Assembly: GCA_036850595.1 (NCBI GenBank) | Contig: CM072161.1 | Span: forward strand, 19,858,919-19,922,918 | Reading direction: 5' to 3' | DNA: 64,000 nt | From: Rhyacichthys aspro | Lineage: Eukaryota > Chordata > Actinopteri > Gobiiformes > Rhyacichthyidae | Part shown: positions 38,981-52,400 of the stretch, piece by piece | Layout: each line of letters begins with the position of its first letter | Numbering within the stretch: position 1 is the first letter of the stretch | Translations under genes and position numbers: made by a program | Notes under the pieces: model-generated | What the model was told of the DNA's origin: nothing | Seen by the model: only the letters and a program-made list of their open reading frames with translations | Database searches by the model: none

Positions 38981-39689
38981 CGTCGTGCAGCACATGAACA
39001 GTTTTGTGCTCCGGTCAGTTGTCCAGAGAAATAAATCATCTGCTGTGGTCCACTAAAGGCCTCTGTTTTGAGCCATGGGCTGCGTCTGGTCTGACTCAGT
39101 CAGAGTCCAGTCCAGTGTGACACATTCTGACTTACACACACAGGTCAGAAATAAAGTCATAAATAATCACCCTCACTGTGAGACCTACACAGTCATCACA
39201 AACCTATAGAGAGGACATGTCCAAAGCCTGGCCCTGGAGCCAATCACTGCCTGAGGTGAAAAATCACACAGACCACCTTTGAACTCAAGAGTGGGGTATA
39301 AATCAGCAGCACTGGAGCAAAATCAGCACTTTTCAGTTTCATTTTAAACAATTGTGTTAATTCACACTGATACTTGTACACAGACACTGGTACTTTTACA
39401 TGGTTCTGTTTGAAATGATAATACAAAAAGGCTTTATCAGTTTGGTAAATTATATACAAGTTTTGCCTGGTTTTGTTAACACTGTTGCACACCAAGGATG
39501 ACTCAACTGTTCCCACATTAAGGGGGTGTTACAACCTGCTGGCAGCAGAAGAAGAAAAGAGTCATTATTGATGAAACAGCATTAGAAAAAAAATAAAATA
39601 GATAACAAAGTGTTAATGTATTCAAAACCCCAAAGGATTGTTCTTAAAATGTGTTGTGGCTCTGTATATCTGCCTTCTGTGTTGCCTAT

Positions 39690-39780
39690 TCATGGGGCTT
39701 TACAGGCTTCAATAGACTGATTTTGGAAGTCAGCCTCTGGTGGCCATAAAGTGAACTACAGCTAAATACAACAGGCTTCA
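39690..39780. repeat. Possible dispersed repeat fragment with CTCF-like core
   Basis: The phrase GGAAGTCAGCCTCTGGTGGCC followed by AACTACAGC resembles a segment that recurs in teleost genomes. AGCCTCTGGTGGCCA (39,732-39,746) also resembles a CTCF core. Both readings are from memory. Confidence 0.25.
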
Positions 39781-39936
39781 GATCCAGAATGGTTCAGCTA
39801 TTTATGAAAATATGCCTTCAATTTTGTCCCAAACGCCTCCACAGAGCAGGTTATGTATTTGGCTTAGTGTGCATTTTAATTCCTCATTATTCCTGCTTGT
39901 TTAAGGTCAGCACTGGACACAGTGGAAGTGAGGCCG

Positions 39937-39938
<2 letters not shown>

Positions 39939-39969
<31 letters not shown>

Positions 39970-39996
39970 GCGGCGGTGCTGGTGGTGCTGGTGGTG
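39939..39996. repeat. (CAG)n-(CGG)n-(GCTGGT)n compound trinucleotide repeat
   Basis: About nine CAG/AGC units run into CGG and GGTGCT units. On the plus strand it would encode Ser10-Gly-Gly-Gly-Ala. The enclosing frame (39,789-40,022) has no other coding support. Confidence 0.9.
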
Positions 39997-42900
39997 TTTC
40001 TCTCACTCGTCAGTTTACATAACACTGATTATGACCCGGAGATTTAGCCAACCAACGCACAGGCCTTTAGTTTGGCATGGGCATTAAAATCTCACTGACC
40101 ATCTGTTCTGCAGCTTAGACGCTTTCCTTTCAAATACTTTTCCTGGACATTGAGCTGTCATATGTCACTCTTAACTGGAAACATATTCTATATTTAGGAT
40201 TTCTTGTTGATTAATCATGTAGCATACAGGTTTTTAACATTTTCTTAATTGCATAAGTTCTGGTTATAGTTGTCTTATTTTTAAACAGTAATAAAGTGTC
40301 ATTCTGTGTCAATATGACTTACAAAAGATCAATTTAACATCCATTATACTGTAAAAAAAGATCCAGTGGTCCAGAGACTATATAGTTGTGATTTGACATG
40401 ACCTCAAAGCCACCACTGCTCATATTGCTCCATGTCAAAGTTGACAGGACATATATTCACTAAATCAAGAGGTCTATGGGCTTCAGGGAGAAAGCACATC
40501 ATGTCCTGCTGTAAATGATATAAATCTACTTAAGGGCTTACAACAGTGAGACTTGTGGTAAATACTAAAGGAACAATAAATAAACAGAGAAAGTCTGAAA
40601 GATTAGGACGAATGATTGTGTGAACAAAGATTATTTAAAGGCATATATATATTTGAATATAGTAAAAGTATTAGAAAAGATCACATTTGAAAAAGTTGAG
40701 CAGCTCATGTAGAAAGAAGTGTGTTACATTTATCGTGTAACGTGGGTAGATCATCTTAAAACAGAACAAACAAGTTATTTAGCCCTTTTTTCACTCTAAA
40801 TAAATATTATAAAGAATCTCTGCCTGTGACACAATCAAAGATCTCCAACTTTGACTCTTGAGGTGTGTATTTCTTTATCTTTTGAGTTAGTGTGACTCAC
40901 CAAGAAATGAAATTTGACAGAAGTAAAATAGTTCTGTCGCAAAATCAACAAAGATCTAATTACACTGAGGACATAAAAGATCTATGTTTATGGCTGAAAA
41001 CAGTTTGAATTATCAGGGCTGAAGCCTCTTCTTTCTTCCGAGCGCATGCGTTTTACAAGTTGGCCATTAATGCATCATAAACTCCTCTCTTCTGATGTGA
41101 TGGAGAAATTGCAGGGTAGCACCCTTAACTATGGCAATTATCTGATATGACAGCTCGTCTCTGACACCCCACTGAACCCTAAATAACAGACACTTATAGA
41201 AAGAGAAAGATGTTCTCACAAAGCAACAAAACAGTGAAAAGGTGACATTGTGAAGATGTGGGCTCTTGGATTCGGTGCGACTTTGCAGCCTCTATTTCTG
41301 GAAGTGTGGGAGTCATGCGCATTTATTTATGTGGGACAGAAAAAAAAAGACACAGCAGAAGCAGAGAATGAAGGAGAAGCGGCTTCACACGTCTCCTAGC
41401 TCATTAGATCCTATCATTCAGACGCTCAGCAAAACTGTGAATCTGTTGGAGGTGCTATTCTGAGCAGCACACAAAACCTGTTTCCATCACACGGTGAAGC
41501 TGAGGATATTTCTGTCCACCATGTTTTATTATTATAGATAATGGATGGAGGGTTTACTGTTGGCTCGTCTTTACATGACAGTTTACATGTGGACTTGTTT
41601 TTTTACATGTTTGTGTCAGTAGGGCATCGCTAAACCAGTTTCTGAGATGGATTACAAAAAAAAAAAAACAAATCGAGAAAGAAAATCGTTACTTTCAGTG
41701 CAGTTTTAGTCTAAAAAAACCCGAAAAGTTTACAGATTTCTTATTAAACTTTCTCACATAAAGCTTGCATAGTGATTGTTTCTGTTTCCTGACCATCTCT
41801 GAGTTTTAACATCATGCAGACCTGACATCTGGTGACTCAAAAACCTGAACCAGCCTCCGAGATGATGTTAGACAAGCTTATCTCTCAGTTGAAGATAAAA
41901 CTTTAGCTCCTCTGCAGTCACAACTAAAATAATAAGATGATGATATACTTTAAACTCTGTATTTTTACTATTTTGTCTTTTATTGAAACTTTTTTTAATG
42001 ATATGCATTTTTTATTCTGGGCAGTGATTTGTGTCAACTGTGTTTTAATAAACTATTGTTGACCTGCTTTTACTCATTTTTATATATACTTTTTTGCCAA
42101 AGTTGCTCAGGACTGGTATGAAAAAGAGTGTAGGCATGACACCATTTGGGTTAAAAAAAAGATTCAGATTTATTCAAGTAAGACTGTGACTGCAATTTAA
42201 AATAGCTTTCAAATTGAACAAAAACAGACAGAGAAATGGGACTTGCAAAGACATGTACTTTAAAGCCTGTAAGTCTGTGTTATTATAGCATTTTAGCAAC
42301 ACACTACTCACATTTTTTAACGGTTTCAATAGAAATTTCAACTGATCTTCAATGGCTCCTCAATCGCAGTGAGTCAGGAACAGAAAACATAATTTTGCTT
42401 TTGTTCTTTCAGCGCTCACCACCATACAATTACTTCTGACAAGATACAAGACAGATAAAAGAATAGCAAAACTGAAATCTGTGTGATCTGACTTTAAAAT
42501 AAGGGAAAGAAAGTGAAGAAAGCAAAGAGAAAGTCTACATGTATGACCATTAATGGGGATTTAGATGAACAGCAGCCACGTTACCCTTTCTTTCATCATA
42601 TTGTAGGAAATCTATTCATCACAAATGTTAGAAATGAATCATTAGCCCAAGTCGTTAACCTTATAAAACCAAGCAAAGATTTGATTAATACTGCAACACC
42701 TGGCTTCTATTAATCACCGATAACCAGTCGAGTCATCTAGACACATTCACCGTTCACTTGCTTCAGGAAAATATGACAACAGACGAATAATAAAATGATT
42801 TTTTGTTTTACAGCAAACGAAACTTGGACCCGTTCCACTCATTAATTGGAAATATGCAGCAATTCATGCGACTCCCTCCTGAGCGTCTGTGGGTTTTATC

Positions 42901-43201
42901 CAAGATGTCTGATTGGATGCTTGACAAAAAACAGCAAGCAACACATTCCCAGCAAACAGTCCACAGTTAAGGCGAGCTTAATTAAGTATACACAAAGCAT
43001 CTCAGAGAATCCCAGGTACAAAGGGGTGGATCTGGACCCATTTGGAAATCCAGTGGGTGGAACTGGACCCAAATGTTCTGCTGTGAGCCCCATTTGTATC
43101 TGTAACCTTCAGCCAAGAAATGTTTTATGAAGCATGAAAGAGAGAGAGTGTGATGGCATTTTCGGTACGGCTTTCTTAGAGACGACGGCCAGTAGGAATC
43201 A

Positions 43202-43450
43202 CATAAAATAAAATAAAACAAAACTAAATATTGTAAAATAAAATAAAATAAATAAAATAAAATAAAATAAAATAAAATAAAATAAAATAAATAAATAAAA
43301 CAAAATAAATAAAATAAAATAAAATAAAATAAAATAAAACAAAATAAAATAAAATAAAATAAATAAAATAAAATAAAATAAAACAAAATAAATAAAATAA
43401 AATAAAATAAAATAAAATAAAATAAAATAAAATTAAATTAAATTAAATTA
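43202..43450. repeat. (AAAAT)n pentanucleotide satellite-like tract
   Basis: About 250 bp of AAAAT units with AAAT, AAAAC and, at the right end, AAATT variants. The opposite strand gives a spurious Phe/Leu/Tyr-rich frame. Confidence 0.95.
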
Positions 43451-46400
43451 ATCTTTGTAAAAGGTGAAAGGTTGTCTGCACTCATTTTAATCTTTGACTA
43501 ATCTTGACTATGTTAAAACACAATGTCCTGCTATCACATATCACTTTTTTTTTTAACAAAAATGATGAGTTTTTAGTCACCAGCTGCGCCTGTAACATCT
43601 AGTTGTGTAGGATCACAATTGTTTTAATGTTTTCTTTGTTTTGATGTTTTACTGCTTGATTTATTTCTGTGATTGTACGTAATAGTGATTATGCTGTACA
43701 TCTGTTTAATGTTCCTTTGCCTGAGTCTGTTCAGCTGCTCACCTTGTCCAGGACATCCTTGAAAAAGAGATTGAATAAATAAAGGTGAAATAAATTTAAA
43801 AAAAATAACGATTGTGTGGCAGTATGTATCAACTTTAACCAAATGTTAACCAAGTTTTAATCTAAAAAATGCTATGAACAGCTTATTCACAGGATTTTAT
43901 GGCATTATCTGTGATGCATTTATTAGCATGCACGTATTACCTTTGGAACAATATACATTTAGCGAATGGTCACTGTTTTTACTTCATGGCATCCATCCAA
44001 CTATACGTCTCTCTACGGCATTACTTTTTCAACGACCTTTTAAGATGTGTTCAATAATAATTCAAACATAACACACAAAAAAGTGAAAACCACACCCTCT
44101 GAAGCCAACATCACCTCCACAAACACACATGACGGAGAGCACATTAGCCCCGGAGCTTTGTGCAGAGGTGATATCAGGCATGCTCCGTCGGTCACATCCA
44201 AGGTCAATCACTTAATGAAGATTGATGTCGGTGTGATGTCCACATAAATTGACAGCTCAGAAGATGGAGCATTGGATGTGTAGCTATGTGCTTGAGATGC
44301 CGCTGTAGGACAAAGACACAAATTGAAACGGAATTGAAAATAGCCCCTGCATTTTAATACCTTTACAGATGGTAATAAAATTCAAAGTCAGTGCGGTGTG
44401 TAAACAGGGCTTCCTCACGCCTGCTGTGTTTGGGTTACATTAGTCGCTCCCCAGTCGCTCTCAACCCCCACAAAGCCCATTCAGCCTCTATAGCTAGTTG
44501 ACCATGATTGATGAAACGTGCTTCAACACTTTGGTGAGGGAGAAGTGACCAGTGGAGCTTACAGAGGTAATGATGGTGGTTGGGACGGCCGCGCTGGATG
44601 TAGTAGCGCCACATACAGAGGAGTGTAAGTTTGCGTTGGTTCACACATCAATCCACTTTGAGATAAAGTGAAGAATGAGTGGGAAAATCAGGACGAGTGA
44701 TACAAAATTGGTTTTTAAATGGGATCTTTTTCAAATTTGTTTGGTGTGGGTTAGGTAATATTTTAGACACTATTACGAGGTTGAAGGGAATTCTAGATGC
44801 TGGCCCATCTTTGATTAAAAAATAAAAAAATAAAAAAATACAGGTGACATAAATAAACACAAATCAGTTTTTTTGTTTTTTTTCTGGGGCCAAGACATCA
44901 ATCAGAGCAGAGAGAACTGTGTTAGAGAGCTAGAGTCATTCATTTCACAAAGATGACCTGTCCACTGAACATGACGATGGCTTTATTGTGCCATGATAGG
45001 AGCTCAATTGTTGGACAAAAAGGCAGTCCTTACATCACATGACTAGCAATCATCTCCAAAAATGAAACAAGCAGAGAGTAGGTTGAATGAACATATACAG
45101 AGCCCACATTATGATAAGAATATGACTCACAAATTTGAGTAAAAAACACAGAAAGCCGCAGGAAATGTAGATTTATTTACTGCTGAATGGTTCTGAACTG
45201 AAGTTATAGACGAGGCCAGTGATGATGCATGTGATTTTCATGCAGCGGTTGCTTTTAGGCTTAAGCTTTATGGACAGGAAGTGGTCGGTGTCCTGTTTCA
45301 AAGTCTACAGATGGAAAACATCAGCTGCCGAGACGGTACGACAGAGTATCTGCTCCACAGATACCTGCTTTAGACAGTGTTACTCAGGAGAGAGGTTTAT
45401 GGCATTTCTCTGAAACTAGGTGTCTCTTTTATTCCTATTGTTTACCTTTTAGAACAATGTGGAGGTGAATATAACTCCAAATCAACTACTAATGCCTTTA
45501 TTTTTCTCCTTTCTTTGTGTGGGAGGGTCTTTTATGAGAGTGTAGCCCTCAGCCAATAACATTTCACAGATGAAAACAACATGTACATCACCAATGAGCA
45601 TTAAAAAGAGGATGGTCCTGGTTTGGTTACACATTCTGCCTCTAGACATAGTTTTGGCACTAGACGTTGTTTTGACCCTTGTTTTTATGTTCTTTGTCAC
45701 AGGTTTTGTCTCTTAAACAAAGTGGACCATCCTTCAAAACTACTCTTTGTCCTAATGCCTTCGTCTTTAACCATTTAAATATCTGATGACTTGGATGACT
45801 GGGAATATCAACACACTAAAGCAGGTCTACTTTCCTCACAGCAAACTGAACCAGACAATAACACAATAATCCATCTACACAAATGTTGTTTCTTTGGGGA
45901 ATAATTTCCTCGACAAACAGAGCATTCATGCAGCAAAACATGAAATCAAGGGGTTTGTCGTTATGAGCCACAAAGTCATAATCATCATGGTTATTATTAT
46001 TGTTTGTTGTTTTCCTACAGATTGTGCCCTTATCATTCTTTGACTTTAACTCACATTTTCTCAGCTCCACAAACGTGTTGCACCACTTCTTTTCTCTGTC
46101 TTTTCTTATTTACAGCCTTCATGCACCCATCCATTTATTCTCCTATAGCCATCCATCTGTCCATCCAGCGCTGCCTTATCTTCTCTCTCCAGTGTCTATT
46201 ACGCTGGCTCCTCATCTCTTATCCGGGGTTCACCTGTACCGCGACGTGTCTCTCATCCTTCCATCTTGCCTCTTCCTCGGTGCTTATTTATCTTCCTTCA
46301 ATTCACTCTTCTCCAAGCCTTTTAAAAAATAACTCTTGCTATATTATTTGTTTCCCTCCCACTACCATTTTTCAAACTATTCCAGCTTTCATCCCTCTTT

Positions 46401-49400
46401 TTTTTCCAAGAACATGATTTTTTCCTTTGCTCTTCCTTTGAAAGCGATATGTAATGTTCTGTCTCCCACTTCTGCGAACTGTTCAACGATAATACCACTA
46501 CCCACTTTTTATTACGCTTCCTCCAGTTCCTGCCTTAATCCTATTCCCCATTTTGTGTTGAACCTACAACCCCATTTCAGCTCCATCCCAATGATTGCAT
46601 CTGTGTAACCTTTACAAGAACCACCTTCTCTGATTCTTTGGGTGTTATTTTATATTGTCTTCCTCTTATTCCAACAAAAAGTGTTAACTTAACCCTCACT
46701 GGGGTAAAATCTACCTTGAATGCAAACATGCTCCTGCTAATTAAGAGTTTGTTTGTGATATTTAGGCTTAAACAAATCAAATCAAATGCTCTCTTGGATG
46801 TTATCTGTATCTTGGAAAATGTAAAACAGTTTGAAACTTTAAAATTACTACACCTTATTACCACAGTGCTCTTTTATCTCTTCTCTTTTCAGAGTAAATA
46901 CATCTCACTAATGCCCACCTTCCAACCACTGCCCTCCTTTTGTTGTTTGCTACAGTATGACATGCCCCCTAGTGTGCACTCAGGAGCCTTTTTTTTCCAG
47001 GAGCTGCATTATTTGCAGGTTTTTCAAGCCTGTAATTATACTGGAAAATTGTAAGGATATAAACAAAGTCTATAAATAGAATTAATTTACAAAAGAGAGC
47101 ATTACTAAAGAACATCCATGTTATGAAATAGGTTTTAGCAATCATTTTCACTAACCTAGTTTGGAATGACTCATAAATTTGCATATGAAAAAAATCTATT
47201 TTAGCAAAACTGGTGTTGATTAACAATCATAGAAATGTTTCCTCTGTAATTTGAATGCATATTATTTCCGTTTCATTTCAGATTATGACACAGGAATGCA
47301 TTGCCAAGGGGTGAAAGCAGTTTAATTAATGTAAAAAATAAAATCAATCTTGCTCATACTGTAAGCTCAAGTGGGATTATTTAGGTGTTGCGTTCAGCAC
47401 GGTCATGCAAAACCACCCACTGCCAAGGAACATGCAGCTTTTACATAAGATCGACTGCTGTAGCCCGCAGCGACAAGTCAGAAATCAACACGACTATTGA
47501 TTGAGCGCAACTCGCCGACCTGCAGCAACATTATTTGCAAGTAAACTTCCGTCAGATAACCACGTATTTAAAGCTTTTATGGGGATGTATTTTAATATTG
47601 ATCCATATGCTGTGTAAAGCTAATGCTGTGTAAATAAAAAAGAGCTTTGGTTGTTTAGGATTCATCTCATCATCCACTGACACAAACTGGACCTATAGTG
47701 ATGCATACAGTCAAACCCAGTCCTTTTTTCTTTTAATTTATTCAGGCAGAGGGTAGTTTGGGTCAGAAATGAGACATAATATGAAGAACTTTACCACCAG
47801 ACACAATTAGGTCTAAAACTGGAGTATTTAGAGTATGTGAAGACTCCAGTACCACAGTTAAGCATCATGTTTTCAGAATGAAATCAGAAACTATTCAACC
47901 TCAAATACATTCTTTGACCCATGTGACATAACCGTCTATTTTTCTACATCATTCGTTCAGAGTTATTCGATGTAATAAGTTTGCATTCATTTATTTTCAA
48001 AGGGATTTGCTCAGTTTTGATTCTATTTGCTCTGTGTTGGAAGAAGCTAAATGATTTCCTCCTGTCAGTGTCACTTGAGCTGTGTCTAAACTATTGCAAC
48101 TCAAAACTTCCTTCCATCTTTCTGCCTATTATCCCTCATTCATTCATCTTGAAGTCAGCCGAAACTAACCATCTGCTACTTCCCAGCTCCATCCTCTGCT
48201 TCTTACTGTATCTGCATCTCTTAAAAACTCTCCCATCCTCACTCTTCCTCTTTCTATGCATCCATCTCTCCCTCGTTCTCTTCCCTCAGACGAGCACCCT
48301 GCTCCAGTGAACAGTGAGCTCTTTCCCAGACATCCTGACAGAGAGAGACAACCTTGCCAGAAGACTCTTTATGTAAGCAGTTCATTAGCTTTCCAGGCTG
48401 TGGACCCCACACTCTACACACACACAGACTCACAAACGCAGTCACATAATAATGAGAGTGTCCACCATGATGAGAAATTACCCAGAAAAATATCCATTTG
48501 ACATACAGACTCAAAATACTCAACTCGGCCATGTTCCATGTTATGCAACAGTGGCCCAAATGTCTCTGAGCTGCAGGAGAGAGGCCACCGCGGAACAGCA
48601 CAAACCAGCGTGAAAAATGAGTGTGATTGTTGAAAGCATTCGTGAAAAGATGTGACAATTCAGCGACACATGAAATGCATTACATTCAGTGGGAAATTAA
48701 TAGTCAATATTCACCAATATGTGCATTTAGAGCTTGATAAAGATATTGAAAATTAACCAGATAGTCTCTGGAGCTTTGCAAAAGTCAAGCCAAAGCATTT
48801 TTGAAAAGCAATTACTCAGAAGGAAAACATGTTTGTCTTTCAGAAAAAATCGGCCTCTTAAATTTTAGGCCTAAAATTCAGTTTTATTTCTCCCAATATC
48901 ACAATAACAATGTTCTCAAAGGTTTTTACAAAGACAAAATAACACTCTAACACTCCTTAGACTCTCCATCAGAGTAAATTAAAGAGCGTTCAGACACTGA
49001 AGTACTTTATGAACATCAGTGTGTACATTAAGTGACTTTTGATGAAATTCCTGCAGAGTTTCATCAGAGAACATTAAAGAAGGCTTAAGGTTGTAATAAG
49101 CCAAAGTATTTTATCAGGCCACAACATAAACATTGCACACGTCTATTCCTCTTTTTCCCACAGACTACTTTTCCACAAAAAACCAAGCCACAATATAACA
49201 AAGATGGAAGTAACGGATAAAGCATTGAATCGTGGGTACAACTGCATTCGTCTTCCATTTCTGGGCTCTGTAAATAAAAAATTGGGTTACAGTGAGACTC
49301 CAAGGAGCAGGGTGTTCCTGCTCGAGTGAACACAGAGATCCTTTATGACGATAACAACAGCAGCTGCTTCGAGGTGCGGACGAACCGGCTCAAAGTTTGC

Positions 49401-52400
49401 CCGAGAACAGATGGACCAGCTGGTGTCTTCTGGTGGGTTACCATGGCAATGTGGATTTGACCTTATTTTGGTCCTAAATTGATATTGCACACTAGTATAT
49501 AGAATGTATTCAACATATGGATATAGAGCATGACATTGACCACTCACGTTACCTTCTGCACCTTCATTTACCTTCGAGCGGGATCCAGCTTGAAGTTACT
49601 GTTCATCTCCAACTGGCTCCTAAACCCCGGGGATGTCTCCTGTGTTCCTCATTAGCATAGGTTCTGTCAACTGCACACAGCTCGTCATCAATCTTCCACT
49701 TACGATATGGAAATCTTAAGGCGAGAGTGAAAAAAAAATAATCATAAGACAGTTGTGTAGGTCACGTTTACACCTCTTCTCATTTCATCCTCGACAAATC
49801 CCCTTAAATATCTATTTTATGCTTCCAATCCATCTGTCTACAATATTTACTGCGGTCCCATGTTACTATATGTACTCGTAATTGCATCACTATATCACTA
49901 CTGCTGTGGCTACTAACGAGAAAAAAAAAGAATCATCATACATTAAAAGTTAAACTGTAAAATTCCTCATTGCCATGCTACATAATATATAACTTTCTCT
50001 TTTTTTTGTCAATAGTAGAGCGCATCATTGACATTTTAAAATCCTACATAAAATGTGGAGCCTGGAGCAGAAATAGATCATGAGAACTGTTAACTTGTGC
50101 TGCAGCTGGATTCTCACGAGATTTGTGGGTTTACAAACTCACAAAAATCCATCTTGAACTGCTCCAAGCAAAGTATTCTACATACATTCTACACAAAGTA
50201 TTCTATAGACTCCAGAAACAGTACTACAGAGCACTATCTGGCTTGTCGGGTTAGATAACTGCGTATTAGATTGCATTCTTCATTCTTTGTTTTATTACTA
50301 GTCAATTTGCATCGACTTTATAAACCTAAAAAGATTTCATCCGACAATCTGAAACCATAATTCCCCCAAAGCTTTAATTTGATTTCTGAGAAGAGTCCTA
50401 CACTGGCTTTAATGGGAAAACCATGGCGCCCAACAGACTGCAGTATAAAATAACGTGCTTATAAAGCTGTTTATCTACAGGAAGTACAGTTCAGGCTCGG
50501 AAAGTATGCAAAAAAAAAAACACTATTCCTCCTTCATGTTTAATTCTGCTTTCTTTCTTATGGTAATATCCTTGGACACACCATTGAAAAATCCATGCGC
50601 CAAGGCCCTATGAGAATCTGCAGTGCTTATCTTTGACTTTACTGCTGTGGATTAATGGCTGGGAGGGGCCCTGATGCAGTGTATCCACATTATAATCTAG
50701 ATGTCGAGGTCACACCCAGCTGCTTAATAGCACTGGTTTGTCGGTAAGTACAGACGGGCATTTCCCATCACTCACTCTCGGTCCATCTCTCTCTCTTTCC
50801 GCTCGCTAACGCTCCGCTTGTCGCTATCTCTCTCCTCCCCTACTGTAATCCCCACAATGAATGTCTTTTGCTTAAATTGCAGTGTCAGGACTAAGGACTA
50901 CGCTTCCCGCTCTGAATGAATGTGGGACTTAGGAGTGTGACTTTATGGACAGGGGCAGAGCTAACAGCATATATCACAGTGCAGCGGGGCGTCCTGCTGA
51001 GCTGCAGAGATGCACCGTGAATCTTGTGTTGGCGCCGCCTCTGGGGATAAATAATTCAAGATTTGGACTGTGTAACATGTATGTAGATGGACGAAACACA
51101 GCAAAACACAGCAAAACACAGCTATTTGTGTTATTGATGGAGCCGAATCAACATTTTAAAGGTAAAAGAAATTAAACTGATTTAGTGGTTATTATTTAAA
51201 TCTTTTATTAACTTATTTGGTGGCTCTTAAAATTGAAACAAAACCACTTTATAAACCATTGGAGCTCACTTCCAATCAGACACAGTTACATATAAATCTA
51301 ATAGAAAAGATATTGTGTTCTTGTGATATTTGTAAATAAAATCTTGACTGTAAATCTAATTAACCAGATCAATGTCATCTGAGGTGTAGAACTGTGCTTC
51401 GGTTTTACAGTACAAAGAAAGATGGCACGATTTGCTGATCCGCGATGTTGTAATGTCCAAATAGCATACGCTTGATTACAGTCCACTTGGCAAGACGCCC
51501 AGACCCCAGAATTTATTAAATCCCTTACATAAAACCTGTTAACAACTGTATCAAGTCCATTAGTAATCTGTAGCTTTCACTCCAGATAAATGTGCCGTAC
51601 TCCGTGAGCAATTTAGTTACCGTCACGTGTTAGATTTCATGTTTTGGATGTGAACTTGTGAGCTTAGAGCATCTTCACGTTACTGAGATACTGTATAATA
51701 TAGTGACATTTGGTCAATGGGTCAAGTGTAACTGTCATAACTCGTATTCACATTTATAGTAGAGGTAGTGGCAGTAATTTCTCCCTTTTTCTGGAAAGAG
51801 AGGCACAGTTTGATAGAAAGAAGCATAAAGACAAAGCTGTGTCGATGTCTGTCAAAGTCATCACATTCAGAACTAGAATAATGTGCAAATAAAAGAAAAA
51901 CAAAGCACGAAACAACCTGCTTTTTGGTTTGGCTCAGGTCGAGCTAAAGTTAATTTCCACATACAATGAAATCAAAGAGAAAGTCTAAAATGAGTTCTAC
52001 TTCCTTCCTTTAAGCGTGAAGAAAAAAAAGAAAAGAAAACATCAACAAGAGAAGAAGACATTGGCCAAAATTGTAAAAAAAATGTTAAATTTTCAAATGA
52101 GAATGAATTGTAAGAAACCTCAAACTAAGAGGAGTTGGGGGAAAGAAATCATCTGCGTGAAAAGATTGAGTGTCAGAAGTTATTTTGGCAAATGAAACAA
52201 CTGGAGTGAGAGAGCATAATGACTAAATTATCAGAGAACCCAGATGCACCAGAACAACTCAACCTTTGACCCCTGAGCGTGGGAGAACCAGCTGTTGGTA
52301 CATCTTCTTCTTCTCTGCTCACTCCACGCTCACTGACCTTCTGCAATACCAAGAACTATGTTGCTATGGTATCGTAGGATTTTAATCATATGCTTGGAGA

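Noticed and set aside
38433..39056. 207-codon plus-strand frame and three overlapping minus-strand frames
   Set aside because: They are generated by the 18-bp minisatellite; no codon bias, domain, or splice context supports a gene.
42982..43386. 134-codon minus-strand frame rich in Phe, Tyr and Leu
   Set aside because: It is the complement of the AAAAT tract.
46004..47054. Frames of 137-138 codons at 46.0-47.1 kb
   Set aside because: Pyrimidine-rich sequence gives Ser/Leu/Phe-rich peptides; no conserved domain or exon structure seen.
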